Positions 17,620 to 27,108 of a stretch of 64,000 bases of DNA are shown piece after piece. Position 1 is the first letter of the stretch, and each line of letters starts with the position of its first letter. The translations under genes were made by a program, and so were the position numbers. The stretch lies in the NCBI GenBank assembly GCA_016178705.1, contig JACOST010000032.1, positions 1 to 64,000 on the forward strand, written 5' to 3'. The notes below the pieces were generated by a model, which ran no database searches, was not told where the DNA came from, and saw only the letters and a list, made by a program, of their open reading frames with translations. This DNA comes from Deltaproteobacteria bacterium (GTDB lineage: Bacteria; Desulfobacterota; Binatia; HRBIN30; JACQVA1).

Positions 17620-19545
17620 CTACGACCCGGCCACCGCGGTCTTGATCGGCGACTCCTCGCGCCGCGGCGCACCGAGAGCGTGCGCCTTGTACGCAAAGTC
17701 GAGATTGACGATGCCGTCGGTCAACAACGGCTGCTCACCTTTCATGACGCTGGCGGCGAGCGCGTTCTTGCGCGCGTCGTCGTTGCTCCACAACTCGTGG
17801 AACAACCGCTTTACCTTGCGGCGTGAGGATCGGCAGAAGAGATCGGCAAGCTGGATAGCGCGCTCGGCTTCGGGGTGCCCGGCATCGAGCATCTGCCGCG
17901 CGCGCGATAGCGTGGCGGTCATGGCGAACAGCTCCATGACCACATCCACGCAGCGAAAGAGGAAGCCTTGCTTGCGCTCCATCTTGGCCTGGAAGACGAG
18001 CATGCCGTGGAAGCTCTCGCGCGCCAACTTGCGGCAGCTCCGTTCCACCGCGCGTACATGTGTCGCCAAACGGCCCCAGTCGCCGTATTGGAACGGTGCG
18101 CTGAACCCACGCAGCCACAACGGCGGATACCACTGCGCGTAGTACGCCAGGATCTTGGGCACGACCGCGAACTTTTCGCCCGCGCTCTTCTTCGGATCGA
18201 TAAAGGTGCCGGCAACCTGGAGATGCTTGTCGACCGCCTCGCGGGCCATGAACAGGTGCATGATCTCGCTCGCACCTTCGAAGATCAGATTGATGCGGCA
18301 GTCGCGCATCAGGCGCTCGACTGGCACCGGGTCCTCGCCGCGCGCCAACAGCGACTTCTCCGTCTCGTAACCGCGACCGCCGCGGATTTGCAGCGTCTGA
18401 TCGACGATCTCCCAGCAGCGCACCGTGTTCCATTCCTTGGCCGCGGCGGCTTCGAGGCGGATGTCGTATCCGCCGCGATCCGCCATGCTGCTCGCCAGCC
18501 GCGCGATGGATTCCATCGCGAAGATGGTTGCCGACATGTCGGCGACGCGGTGGCTCACGGACTCGTGCTTCCAGATGGGCACACCCCACTGGGTCCGTTC
18601 CGTACACCATCCTTCGAGCGTCTCGATGCAGCGCTTGGCAATGCCAGTGCAGGCGGCCGGGAGAGAGAGGCGGCCGGTGTTGAGTGTGACCAGAGCGATC
18701 TTCAGCCCCTGCCCTTCGGTACCGATCAGATTCTCGCGCGGCACGCGGACATCGCGAAAACTGATGACGCCGTTAGCCAGCGCCTTGAGCCCCATGAAGC
18801 GACAGCGATGCTCGACTTTGACGCCGGGGGTGTTGGCCTCGACAACGATGGCGCTGATCTTCTTGGTCTCCGGATGTCGCGCCATCACCACCAGCAACTC
18901 GGCGATCGTGCCGTTGGTACACCACAGCTTCTCGCCGTTGAGGATGTACATGTCGCCGTCGCGCTCGATGGTTGTCGACAGGCTGGCGGGGTCGGACCCG
19001 GCGTGCGGTTCGGTGAGCGCAAAGGCGGAGATGGTGCCGCTGGCACAGCGCGGGAGATACTTTTTCTTCTGCGCTTCGGTGCCGAACAGCTTCAGCGGTT
19101 GCGGCACGCCGATCGACTGATGCGCCGAGAGCAACGCAACGACGTTGCTGTCGTAGCTGCCGAGCAACTGCATGGCGCGGCAGTACTCCGACACCGAGAA
19201 GCCGAGGCCGCCGTACTCCTTCGGAATCTTGATGCCGAAGGCGCCCAGCTTGGCCAGTCCCCGCACGACGCTCTCTGGATACTCGCCGGTCTCGTCGATA
19301 GCGATGGAGTCGACCTCGGTGCGCAGGAACATCTCCAGGTCTTTGTAGAACTTCGTGAACTCGGGGTTCTCCCGCGGCTCGACGGGGAAAGGATGCACCA
19401 GCGGAAGCAGGAAGTTGCCCAGGAAGAGCTCGCGCAGGAACGTGCGTCCGGCCCATTCCTTTTCGCGGGATTCCTCCGCGACCCGGCGTGATTCTTCTTC
19501 GCTCGTGACGTGACCCTTGGTTGCGTCGCTCATTTCGGCCCCCAT
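17620..19545 (-). CDS. Acyl-CoA dehydrogenase family protein, long form
   Basis: A 641-residue FAD enzyme for alpha,beta-dehydrogenation of acyl-CoA thioesters. The N-terminal helical domain includes LAKLGAFGIKIPKEYGGLGF; the central strand domain has FALTEPHAGSDPASLST and LNGEKLWCTNGTIAELLVVM; the C-terminal helical domain has IRGGRGYETEKSL and DCRINLIFEGASEIMHLFMA, whose Glu region is typical for FAD and active-site binding. About 150 extra residues follow the standard core, as in other long FadE-type proteins. Start choice between 19545 and 19533 is open. A second, separately oriented relative lies at 20.8-22.6 kb. Confidence 0.88.
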   Translation of the reverse strand: MGAEMSDATKGHVTSEEESRRVAEESREKEWAGRTFLRELFLGNFLLPLVHPFPVEPRENPEFTKFYKDLEMFLRTEVDSIAIDETGEYPESVVRGLAKLGAFGIKIPKEYGGLGFSVSEYCRAMQLLGSYDSNVVALLSAHQSIGVPQPLKLFGTEAQKKKYLPRCASGTISAFALTEPHAGSDPASLSTTIERDGDMYILNGEKLWCTNGTIAELLVVMARHPETKKISAIVVEANTPGVKVEHRCRFMGLKALANGVISFRDVRVPRENLIGTEGQGLKIALVTLNTGRLSLPAACTGIAKRCIETLEGWCTERTQWGVPIWKHESVSHRVADMSATIFAMESIARLASSMADRGGYDIRLEAAAAKEWNTVRCWEIVDQTLQIRGGRGYETEKSLLARGEDPVPVERLMRDCRINLIFEGASEIMHLFMAREAVDKHLQVAGTFIDPKKSAGEKFAVVPKILAYYAQWYPPLWLRGFSAPFQYGDWGRLATHVRAVERSCRKLARESFHGMLVFQAKMERKQGFLFRCVDVVMELFAMTATLSRARQMLDAGHPEAERAIQLADLFCRSSRRKVKRLFHELWSNDDARKNALAASVMKGEQPLLTDGIVNLDFAYKAHALGAPRREESPIKTAVAGS

Positions 19546-19665
19546 TTGTGCTCAGTGCGCTGCGGACTGTCGTCCACCTGTCAGCAATACAAGCGTGGTA
19601 CTCTTGCCCTTTCGAGCGGCGGTTTTCAAATCGACAACCGTGTTGGTGGCCAGAGCACCGCAACG

Positions 19666-20316
19666 TCAATTCGCGAGCTTCACTGCACGGATCAGTTCGG
19701 TGACAAGAGCGAGCTGAACAATTCGTTCGCACAGGTCGATCTGAAACCGCGCACGTTCAATCGGTCCAGCGAGTTCCACGCCACGGCAACCGCCAACCCA
19801 GCCAGGATTGATCCGGTACAGTCGCTGCCACAGCTTATACGTGACGCTCTCGGCCGGGGCGAGACTGGCGATGATCACGCGGCCGCCCGGACGCAGCACC
19901 CGATGAAACTCCGAGAGGACACGTTCGAAGTCTGCTTCGGGGAGCAGGTCGAACATGTAACAGTTGAGCACGACGTCGAACGACCCAGCGGGGAAGTCGA
20001 GTGCACCAGCGTCCCCCTCGCTCAAGCGCCAGTTGGTTGCGCCGCTACGCGCCGCTCTTGTCCGGGCCCGTTCCAGCATAGCCGGGGTGAGGTCGATACC
20101 TTGGTTGCGGCCGTGCGGGTTGTACCGCAGGAGCTCGGCGAACAGCAGGCCGGTGCCGACTGCGACTTCGAGTACCGTCTCCCCGTCGCACACGGCCGCA
20201 AGATCAAGTACACGCCGCCGCGCACGTGACTCCGTCAGCCGCGCCCACACATCGTAGAAAGGAGCCGTACTCGTGTAGACGCGGCGGACTTCGGCCTTCT
20301 CCAGCACCCGCGTCAT
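19666..20316 (-). CDS. Class I SAM-dependent methyltransferase
   Basis: A 216-residue Rossmann-fold methyltransferase of the UbiE/Methyltransf_11 type. The SAM-binding motif I is VLEVAVGTGLLFAELL, the acidic residue ending strand 2 is in GIDLTPAMLERA, and motif post-I/III appears as FDVVLNCYMFDLLP and VLRPGGRVIIASLAP. The N-terminus VRRVYTSTAPFYDVWARLTE is the normal opening for this family. Target unknown. It is read in the same direction as the small CxxC protein upstream, nine bases apart, so the two may be cotranscribed. Confidence 0.86.
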   Translation of the reverse strand: MTRVLEKAEVRRVYTSTAPFYDVWARLTESRARRRVLDLAAVCDGETVLEVAVGTGLLFAELLRYNPHGRNQGIDLTPAMLERARTRAARSGATNWRLSEGDAGALDFPAGSFDVVLNCYMFDLLPEADFERVLSEFHRVLRPGGRVIIASLAPAESVTYKLWQRLYRINPGWVGGCRGVELAGPIERARFQIDLCERIVQLALVTELIRAVKLAN

Positions 20317-20325
20317 GAGCCGAGC

Positions 20326-20712
20326 CTACGACTCGTGGGCAAGGGTTGCGACCGCGGCGCTGATTAGCGCCTTCAAGTCTTCCAGATCGGTTGCCGAGTT
20401 AATTTCCTTGGCATCGACGAGCGGGGAAAGCAGGCCGCGTCGCCCGACACGAAACACGGCGGGTAACGGCACGCCGGCATACGCGGGGAACTTCCGGTGA
20501 AAACGGTCACGCAGCTCGAAGCCGACCGCCACAGGAAGCGATTCGATGAAGCGCTTCCATTCCTGCTTCATCGTGAAGCGGTCGTAAGTGATATCGCAGA
20601 GGCGGCACGGATAGGTCTCGGGGGATCGCACCCGGTGTATGAAGTCGGACACCAAAGCGATCAGCGTCAAGTCGACGTTGTATACGAAGAGAATTTTCCC
20701 GGGCTCCGCCAT
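20326..20712 (-). CDS. Conserved hypothetical protein with a TYPCxLC motif
   Basis: A 128-residue soluble protein. It opens with KILFVYNVDLTLIALVSDFIHR, followed by SPETYPCRLCDITYDRFTMK and EWKRFIESLP. The Cys pair in TYPCRLC with a following aromatic-rich segment is the recognisable feature of a small family without known function. One CxxC could bind metal in a dimer or act in thiol chemistry; that is speculation. Neighbours are a methyltransferase and an acyl-CoA dehydrogenase on the same strand. Confidence 0.68.
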   Translation of the reverse strand: MAEPGKILFVYNVDLTLIALVSDFIHRVRSPETYPCRLCDITYDRFTMKQEWKRFIESLPVAVGFELRDRFHRKFPAYAGVPLPAVFRVGRRGLLSPLVDAKEINSATDLEDLKALISAAVATLAHES

Positions 20713-20792
20713 GCGCGATACTTCTTACAGCAGCAACGCGCGCGGCGGGTCAAGGCGGGGCGCAGAACGATTTGCTGCCAGCCCGAGGCCTC

Positions 20793-22574
20793 CTACCGCA
20801 AGAACACCGGACCGAGCCCGCGGGCTACCAGCGCTTCGCTGATGCGGGTCTTCACCGCGATGGTGCGGATCGGCATGTGCGGGACGATCGCTTCGAGCGC
20901 GAGATGTTTGCGAAGCTCGTCGCCCTCGAACTCGTTGACCAAGATGCGACGCGCGCCATCGATCACTCGCTCGTTGGCGGAGGCGACAAACACGTTGGTC
21001 ATGGCCAGGCGCAGATCGTTGTCCTCGGTGGTTCCGTGGCCAACGAGCAGGCGCGTGCGGTTGACCACGCTGTCCATGGCGTAGGCGTCGATGATCATGT
21101 TGGCGAGAATCTCGAGGTGTTGTTGCTTGTCCTTGAGCGAGTCGAGGCCGCGCTCGATCAGCAATCGCGCCGTGTAGGCGATCACCCGCTTGGCGACTTC
21201 GGCGCAGCGGATCTCGCGCCGCAGCGGACCCTCGACGGCCGGCGGCCACGCCGCATGATCGGCGACTTCCCGCTCCACCTGTTGCAGGAAGTCGGGGTAT
21301 GGCAGACGCCCCGTGCCGATACGCTTCACCAGCGTCGCCGGAATGATCAGCCGATTGATCTCGTTCGTGCCCTCAAAGATGCGATTGATCCGCGAGTCGC
21401 GGTAGTGACGCTCGACCGGATAGTCGGCGGTGAAGCCGTAGCCGCCGAGGATCTGGAGCGACTCGTCGGCGACGAAGTCGAGCGTCTCGGTGCCGAACAC
21501 TTTCAGGATCGACGCCTCGATGGTGTACTCCTCGATCGCTTCTTCCACGAGCCGGCGACTGGCATCGGGCGCGTTCTTGTCGATCGCCGCGGCCGCGTCG
21601 TCCATCAGACCCGCGGTGCGATAGCTCATGCTGTCGGCGACGTAAATGCGCGTGGCCATGTCCGCCAACTTGCGCTGGATCATCCCAAAGCTGGCGATCG
21701 CGCGGCCGTGCTGGTGGCGCTCACCCGCGTACGCAAGCGCGATGCGGAGACAATCCTTGGCCGCTCCGCCGGCGCCCGCGCCGAGTTTGAAGCGACCGAT
21801 GTTCAGAATGTTGAAAGCGATCTTGTGACCACGGCCAATCTCGCCGAGCACGTGTTCGGCGGGAACCAGCGCATCCTCGAGAATGAGCTGTCGGGTCGAT
21901 GAACCGCGAATGCCGAGCTTGTGCTCCTCCGGGCCCGTGCTAACGCCTGGTGTCGTCCGCTCCACGAGAAAGGCGGTGAACTTCTCGCCGTCCACTTTGG
22001 CGAACACTGTGAATAGATCGGCGAAGCCGGCGTTGGTGATGAACTGCTTGGTGCCGCTGAGGCGGTAGGCGCCGCCGCCCGGTTCGAGCACGGCGCGGGT
22101 TTTCGCTGCGAGCGCGTCACTGCCGGCTTGCGGCTCGGTAAGCGCATATGCAGCGAGCCACTCGCCGGTGGCGAGCTTGGGAAGGTAGCGCTGCTTCTGC
22201 GCTTCGGTGCCGTAGTAGACGATCGGCAGCGTACCGATACCGGTGTGCGCCCCCCACGACACGCTAAACGACGCGCACAGCGCGCCGCGCTCCGACACCA
22301 ACATCGACGTCGTCTTGCGCAGCCCGAGCCCACCGTACGACTCGGGGATGTCGACCATGAGGAGTCCAAGCTCGCCGGCGCGCTTGAGCAGCGCGGGCAA
22401 GAGGCCTTCCTTCTTCGCTTCGATCTCGTCGAGTTTGGGTAAGACCTCGTCGCGCACAAACGCCTCAGCGGTTGTGGCATAGAGGAGATCGTCTTCAGTA
22501 AAGTCGGCACCAGTGAACTGCGGCGTCGAGCCGATCGGGGTTACGAGCCAGCTCCCACCAGGTACTGCGCTCAT
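20793..22574 (-). CDS. Acyl-CoA dehydrogenase family protein
   Basis: A 593-residue flavoenzyme. Landmarks are LGLLMVDIPESYGGLGLRK, YALTEPQAGSDALAAKTRAV, LSGTKQFITNAGFADLFTVF, LGGYGFTADYPVERHYRDSR and INRIFEGTNEINRLI, covering all three ACAD domains. As with the gene at 17.6 kb there is an extended C-terminal domain of about 170 residues, similar to very-long-chain-type enzymes. The ATG at 22574 is chosen because GGGAGGTGAAT lies immediately upstream, whereas the longer frame lacks a ribosome site. It lies upstream of the methyltransferase pair, suggesting a lipid-catabolism neighbourhood. Confidence 0.88.
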   Translation of the reverse strand: MSAVPGGSWLVTPIGSTPQFTGADFTEDDLLYATTAEAFVRDEVLPKLDEIEAKKEGLLPALLKRAGELGLLMVDIPESYGGLGLRKTTSMLVSERGALCASFSVSWGAHTGIGTLPIVYYGTEAQKQRYLPKLATGEWLAAYALTEPQAGSDALAAKTRAVLEPGGGAYRLSGTKQFITNAGFADLFTVFAKVDGEKFTAFLVERTTPGVSTGPEEHKLGIRGSSTRQLILEDALVPAEHVLGEIGRGHKIAFNILNIGRFKLGAGAGGAAKDCLRIALAYAGERHQHGRAIASFGMIQRKLADMATRIYVADSMSYRTAGLMDDAAAAIDKNAPDASRRLVEEAIEEYTIEASILKVFGTETLDFVADESLQILGGYGFTADYPVERHYRDSRINRIFEGTNEINRLIIPATLVKRIGTGRLPYPDFLQQVEREVADHAAWPPAVEGPLRREIRCAEVAKRVIAYTARLLIERGLDSLKDKQQHLEILANMIIDAYAMDSVVNRTRLLVGHGTTEDNDLRLAMTNVFVASANERVIDGARRILVNEFEGDELRKHLALEAIVPHMPIRTIAVKTRISEALVARGLGPVFLR

Positions 22575-22688
22575 ATTCACCTCCCTCGCTGGTCTACGCC
22601 GGTGGCGTGCGACGCACAAGCGTGCGGGGTCCCGAGCAAGGGGTGGATGGCGTCCCTTCATCCCGGGAGAAAGCCGCGCCTTCTTGAA

Positions 22689-23975
22689 TCAGTTCCCGTC
22701 CAAATCCTTTCCAATCGCCTTCTCCAGGTGTGTCAGCGTCGAGCGCGCGGCGAAGACCGTGTCGAGGTAGTCGGTTTGTGTCGAGGTGTACGTCCGTTCG
22801 GCGTCCAGCAACTCGATCAGCGAGGCGGCGCCGATGCGATACGACGCCTCGGCGGCATCGACGGTGATCTTGGCGCGATCCAGGTAGCCACCTTCAAATG
22901 TCTGCTGCAACCGCTGCGCGGCGCGGTACGCAGCGACCGTCGTTTGTACTTCCTGCGCGATGTCCAAGCGCAGACGCACCAGCCTGTTGTCGGCTTGGCG
23001 CAAAGCGATATCCGCCTTCGCGATCTGCGCTTGGTTTTGATTGAACAGCGGCAGCGGAACGCTGAAGCCAAAACCCAAAGTGTTGCGATTGTCGCCGCTG
23101 GTTACGAACTGACTGCGGGTGTAGTCGACCCCGACACTCACGTCGGGATAGCGTTCGCGCCGTGCCAGCTCCAGCGCAGAAGCCGCCTGCTCTCGTTCGT
23201 GCTGCAGCGCGGCCCAGTCGGCGCGATTGGCAAATGCCGCCGCGAGCAGATCCGCACCTTCGATCATGGCCGGCGGCGCCGCGAATTGCCCACTTGCCGC
23301 GACGGCTGACCCGATACCGAGTAAGCGGCCAAGTAACTCGCGGCTCTCCACCAACCCGCGCTGCGCGTCCGCCACCTGCGCATGATACTTGAGCTGTTCG
23401 AGCTGAATTTTGCGCAACTCCGCTTCGGAGATATCGCCACTCTCGAAGCGCCGTTCGTTGAGCGACACGATCTCCTGGTAGCGCTTCTGGTTGTCCAATA
23501 CGAAAGCGAGTTGCCGCTCGTCGTGCAATGAATCGTAGAACGCGACCTTCACCGCCGCGCGCAACTGGCGCAGCGTATCGCGGGCTTCCGCTTGCGCCGT
23601 CACCACGCCGGCCTCGGCCCCGGCGATGCGCAGATCGCGCTTGCCCCACAATACGAGCGGCTGATCGATGCGCACCGTACCGCCCACAGTCTCGCCGGTC
23701 GACAAGCCAGCCGGATTGGTGTGCCCGACCGCAAAGTTGTTGGCATCGAGGCTCAACGACGGATTGGGAAACAACTTCGCGCCCAAGTGCTCCGCCTGCG
23801 CGGCCTCTACCTGCAATCGCGCACCCAGGTTGTCCGGATTCTGTGATGCCAGGAGATCCAACGCCTCAGGGAGCGTCACCGTCCGCGCTGCAAGTTCTTC
23901 ATCGGCACGCACGACGGCCGACGCCAGCAACACGACTGCCACAACGGCCAGGACCGGCGTGTGCTGTCGACTCAT
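22689..23975 (-). CDS. czcC: TolC-family outer-membrane channel of the metal efflux system
   Basis: A 428-residue outer-membrane efflux protein. A signal peptide (VVAVVLLASAVVRADEE) is followed by two OEP repeats with TVTLPEALDLLASQNP and LSLDANNF, and FSVPLPLFNQNQAQIAKA near residue 300 typical of CzcC/CusC-type channels; EASYRIGAASLIELLDAERTY closes the second repeat. Its first codons overlap the end of the RND pump gene by four bases (23972-23975). Order on the minus strand is adaptor, pump, channel. The symbol is given for the family; metal specificity is not proven. Confidence 0.85.
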   Translation of the reverse strand: MSRQHTPVLAVVAVVLLASAVVRADEELAARTVTLPEALDLLASQNPDNLGARLQVEAAQAEHLGAKLFPNPSLSLDANNFAVGHTNPAGLSTGETVGGTVRIDQPLVLWGKRDLRIAGAEAGVVTAQAEARDTLRQLRAAVKVAFYDSLHDERQLAFVLDNQKRYQEIVSLNERRFESGDISEAELRKIQLEQLKYHAQVADAQRGLVESRELLGRLLGIGSAVAASGQFAAPPAMIEGADLLAAAFANRADWAALQHEREQAASALELARRERYPDVSVGVDYTRSQFVTSGDNRNTLGFGFSVPLPLFNQNQAQIAKADIALRQADNRLVRLRLDIAQEVQTTVAAYRAAQRLQQTFEGGYLDRAKITVDAAEASYRIGAASLIELLDAERTYTSTQTDYLDTVFAARSTLTHLEKAIGKDLDGN

Positions 23976-26900
23976 ACCATGACCTCCGCACCAACTTCGG
24001 AGGGCTGCGGCGCGAAGCGCTCACGAATCCGCGCCGCCCAGTAGTAGCTCACGGGCAGGACAATCAATGTCAGAATGGCAGCCGAGATGGTGCCGCCGAC
24101 GACCACGACCGCCAATGGTCGCTGCGTTTCGCTACCGATCGCATGCGAAAACGCGGCGGGCAGCAGACCGAGCGACGCCAGCAATGCGGTCATCAACACC
24201 GCACGCAAGCGGTCGTGCACGCCCGCAACCACCGCATCGTAGAGCGTGCCGGTCTGTTCGCGCCGCCGGGCGCGAATCGCGGCGACTACGAGCACGCCGT
24301 TGAGCACCGCTTGCCCGAGCAACGCGATGAACCCCACCGCCGCGGCAACCGACAGGGTCATTTGCGCCAGCGCCAAACCGAGCACGCCGCCGATAAGAGC
24401 GAACGGCGCGTTGAGCAGGATCAACGTCGCATCCCACACCGATCCGAAGGCGGAAAACAGCAGCAAGAACGTGATGAGCAGCGCCAACGGGATCACCAGC
24501 CGCAAGCGGGCCATCGCGCGCTGTTGATTCTCGAACTCGCCGCCCCAGGTCAGCTCGTAGCCGGGAGGCAGGGGCACCGCCGCGTTCACTTTCGCGCTGG
24601 CTTCCTCGACGAACGAACCGAGATCTCGTCCACGGACGTTCATGCGCACGCCGACGTAGCGCCGGCCATTCTCTCGTGTGATTGCGGCGCGCCCCAGGCC
24701 CATCTGCACGTCGGCCACGGCGGAGAGCGGAATCAGGGCACCGTCCTTCAACGGCAGCATGACTTTGCGGATCACGCTCGCATCCTGCCGGGTCGCGGGC
24801 GGCAAACGCACCGTCACGTCGAAGCGCCGCTCGCCGTCCCACAACTCGGCGGCGAGTCGCCCGCCCATCGCCGTTTCGATGTAGTCTTGCACATCGGCGA
24901 GATCGAGGTCGTAGCGCGCCAGCGCCTGACGATCGATACGGATCGCGACTTGCGGCAGCTCGCCCGACTTCACGATGCCGAGATCGGCGACACCGGGGAC
25001 GCCGGCGATCGCGTCCTTCGCACGCTCCGCGGCGTCTTGCAGCGTCTGCAGGTCGTCGCCATAGATCTTCAAGGCAATCTGGCCGAACTGGCCCGAGATG
25101 TTTTCGCTCACATTGTCGCGAATCGGCTGCGACATGTTGAATTCGATACCCGGCACTTCCTGCAGTTGCGTCGCGGCATCGGCAACCAGATCTTCCAGAC
25201 TGTGCAGCCCAGGCCGCCACTGATCGAGGGGCTTGAGCTTGACGAAGATTTCAAGATTGTTCGGCAACGTCGGATCAGTTCCATCTTCCGGACGGCCGAG
25301 TTGACTGAGGCACTCGGTGACCTCGGGCACTCGCCCGAGCAAGGCCTTCAGACGCGGCACCATGCGCCGGCCCTCGCTCAGCGACATATTGCTCGGCAAG
25401 GTGAAGGTGACGTAGAGCGCCCCCTCGTTCAGCTCGGGGAGAAACTCGGAGCCGAGTCGCGGCAAAAGAATTCCGGCGGCCAGCAGCGAGCCGATTGCCA
25501 GCGTCAGCACCGGCAGCGGATTGCTCATCGCGAAATTGAGCACCGGGTCGTACAGGCGCCGAGCATAGACGAGCAGCGGCGACTCGCGATGGCGACGCGG
25601 CCGACGCAACGCGTAGTAGGCCAACACCGGCACCAACGTGAAACTCACCAGCAGCGCCCCCAACAAGGCGCTGACGACGGTGTGCGCCATCGGCGCGAAG
25701 ATGCGCCCCTCGACCCGCTGCAACGAGAAGATCGGCAGATACGCGGCGATGATGATGAGCAACGCGAACAGCGTCGGCGTCGCCACTTCGCGCGCCGCTT
25801 CATAGATCCGGTTCGCCACCGTCTCGCCGCTCCCGAGTTCTCCCGTCGCAGCGCGATGAAAGAGATGCTCGACGAGGATGACCGCACCATCGACGATTAT
25901 GCCGAAGTCCACTGCACCCATCGACAGCAGATTGGCCGACATGCCGCACGCGTAGAGATAGAGGAACGAAGTCGCCAGCGACAACGGGATCACCAGCGCC
26001 ACGATCAACGAGGCACGCACGGACAGGGTGAACAAGAAGAGGACGATCGTGACCAATGCCGCGCCTTCCGCCAAGTTGCGGAACACAGTTTTCAGCGTGG
26101 TGTTGACGAGATCCGTGCGGTCGTAAAACGGGTTGAGGTGCACGTCCTTCGGCAGGATACGGTCATTGAGATCGGCGACGCGCTCGCGCAGCGCTTGCAA
26201 GACCACCGTGGGATTCTCGCCCCGCCGCATCAACACGATGCCTTCGATCGCGTCCTCGTTGCTACCGCGACTGACGACGCCTTGGCGCGGCGCGAAGCCT
26301 TCACTCACGATTGCGATGTCCCGCACCGCAACCGGCACTCCGTCATGGAACGCCACCCGCACCTGCTCGATGTCGCTCACGTCGTTCAAGATGCCGAGGC
26401 TGCGGATCACGAAGGTCTCCGCCCCGCGTTCGACGTAGCCGCCGGTCGCGTTGCGGCTGCTCTTCTTCAGCGCGTCGAATACGTCCGACAGCCCGACGCC
26501 CAACGCCGCCATCCGGATCGGGTCGGGCTGCACGTGAATCTCGCGCACCAAGCCGCCGTACGACACCACATCCGCCACGCCGGGTACCTGCAACAACTGC
26601 GGCCGCACCACCCAGTCTTGCAGCGTCCGCAGCGTCCTCGGATCGGTGTGGCTGCCGTCGAGGGTGTAGCGATAGACTTCGCCGATGGGCGTCGCCTGCG
26701 GCCCCAGCGCCGGCTGAATCCCCTCGGGCAGCTCCGCTTGCGCCACGCGTTCGAGTACGCGCTGGCGTGCCTGAGTCGGGTCAACGCCATCGCCGAACGT
26801 GAGCGTGACGAACGACATTCCAAACAGCGAGATGCTGCGCAGCCGAAACAGGCCAGGCGTACCGTTGAGTGTGCGTTCAAGCGGAATGGAGACTCGCCGC

Positions 26901-27085
26901 TCCACTTCTTCGGTCGGTTGGCCGGGAAACAGGGTGATGACCTGGACCTGCGTATCGGTGGGGTCGGGGAAGGCCTCGACGGTGAGATTGCGGAAGGAGT
27001 AGTAGCCGCCGGCCGCGATGGTCACCGCCAGCACGATCGCCGACAAGCGGTTGCGCAGCGAGTAGTGCAGGAGTCGGTCGAGCAT
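23972..27085 (-). CDS. czcA: Heavy-metal efflux RND pump (CzcA-type)
   Basis: A 1037-residue inner-membrane RND pump of the heavy-metal family that exports cations from periplasm or cytoplasm across both membranes using proton flow. N-terminus LRNRLSAIVLAVTIAAGGYY, then VEAFPDPTDTQVQVIT are typical. The TM4 proton-relay segment GAVDFGIIVDGAVILVEHLF keeps the two Asp and the Glu that characterise CzcA-type (Zn/Co/Cd/Ni) pumps and differ from CusA-type. GFIALLGQAVLNGVLVV lies in TM11. Length is normal. It is coupled to the channel gene by a 4-base overlap and lies 23 bases after the adaptor gene. Confidence 0.9.
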   Translation of the reverse strand: MLDRLLHYSLRNRLSAIVLAVTIAAGGYYSFRNLTVEAFPDPTDTQVQVITLFPGQPTEEVERRVSIPLERTLNGTPGLFRLRSISLFGMSFVTLTFGDGVDPTQARQRVLERVAQAELPEGIQPALGPQATPIGEVYRYTLDGSHTDPRTLRTLQDWVVRPQLLQVPGVADVVSYGGLVREIHVQPDPIRMAALGVGLSDVFDALKKSSRNATGGYVERGAETFVIRSLGILNDVSDIEQVRVAFHDGVPVAVRDIAIVSEGFAPRQGVVSRGSNEDAIEGIVLMRRGENPTVVLQALRERVADLNDRILPKDVHLNPFYDRTDLVNTTLKTVFRNLAEGAALVTIVLFLFTLSVRASLIVALVIPLSLATSFLYLYACGMSANLLSMGAVDFGIIVDGAVILVEHLFHRAATGELGSGETVANRIYEAAREVATPTLFALLIIIAAYLPIFSLQRVEGRIFAPMAHTVVSALLGALLVSFTLVPVLAYYALRRPRRHRESPLLVYARRLYDPVLNFAMSNPLPVLTLAIGSLLAAGILLPRLGSEFLPELNEGALYVTFTLPSNMSLSEGRRMVPRLKALLGRVPEVTECLSQLGRPEDGTDPTLPNNLEIFVKLKPLDQWRPGLHSLEDLVADAATQLQEVPGIEFNMSQPIRDNVSENISGQFGQIALKIYGDDLQTLQDAAERAKDAIAGVPGVADLGIVKSGELPQVAIRIDRQALARYDLDLADVQDYIETAMGGRLAAELWDGERRFDVTVRLPPATRQDASVIRKVMLPLKDGALIPLSAVADVQMGLGRAAITRENGRRYVGVRMNVRGRDLGSFVEEASAKVNAAVPLPPGYELTWGGEFENQQRAMARLRLVIPLALLITFLLLFSAFGSVWDATLILLNAPFALIGGVLGLALAQMTLSVAAAVGFIALLGQAVLNGVLVVAAIRARRREQTGTLYDAVVAGVHDRLRAVLMTALLASLGLLPAAFSHAIGSETQRPLAVVVVGGTISAAILTLIVLPVSYYWAARIRERFAPQPSEVGAEVMV

Positions 27086-27108
27086 CGGATCGTGCCGCCG
27101 GCGTGCGC

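Noticed and set aside
17968-19491. A 507-codon plus-strand open frame
   Set aside because: Antisense shadow of the acyl-CoA dehydrogenase at 17620-19545.
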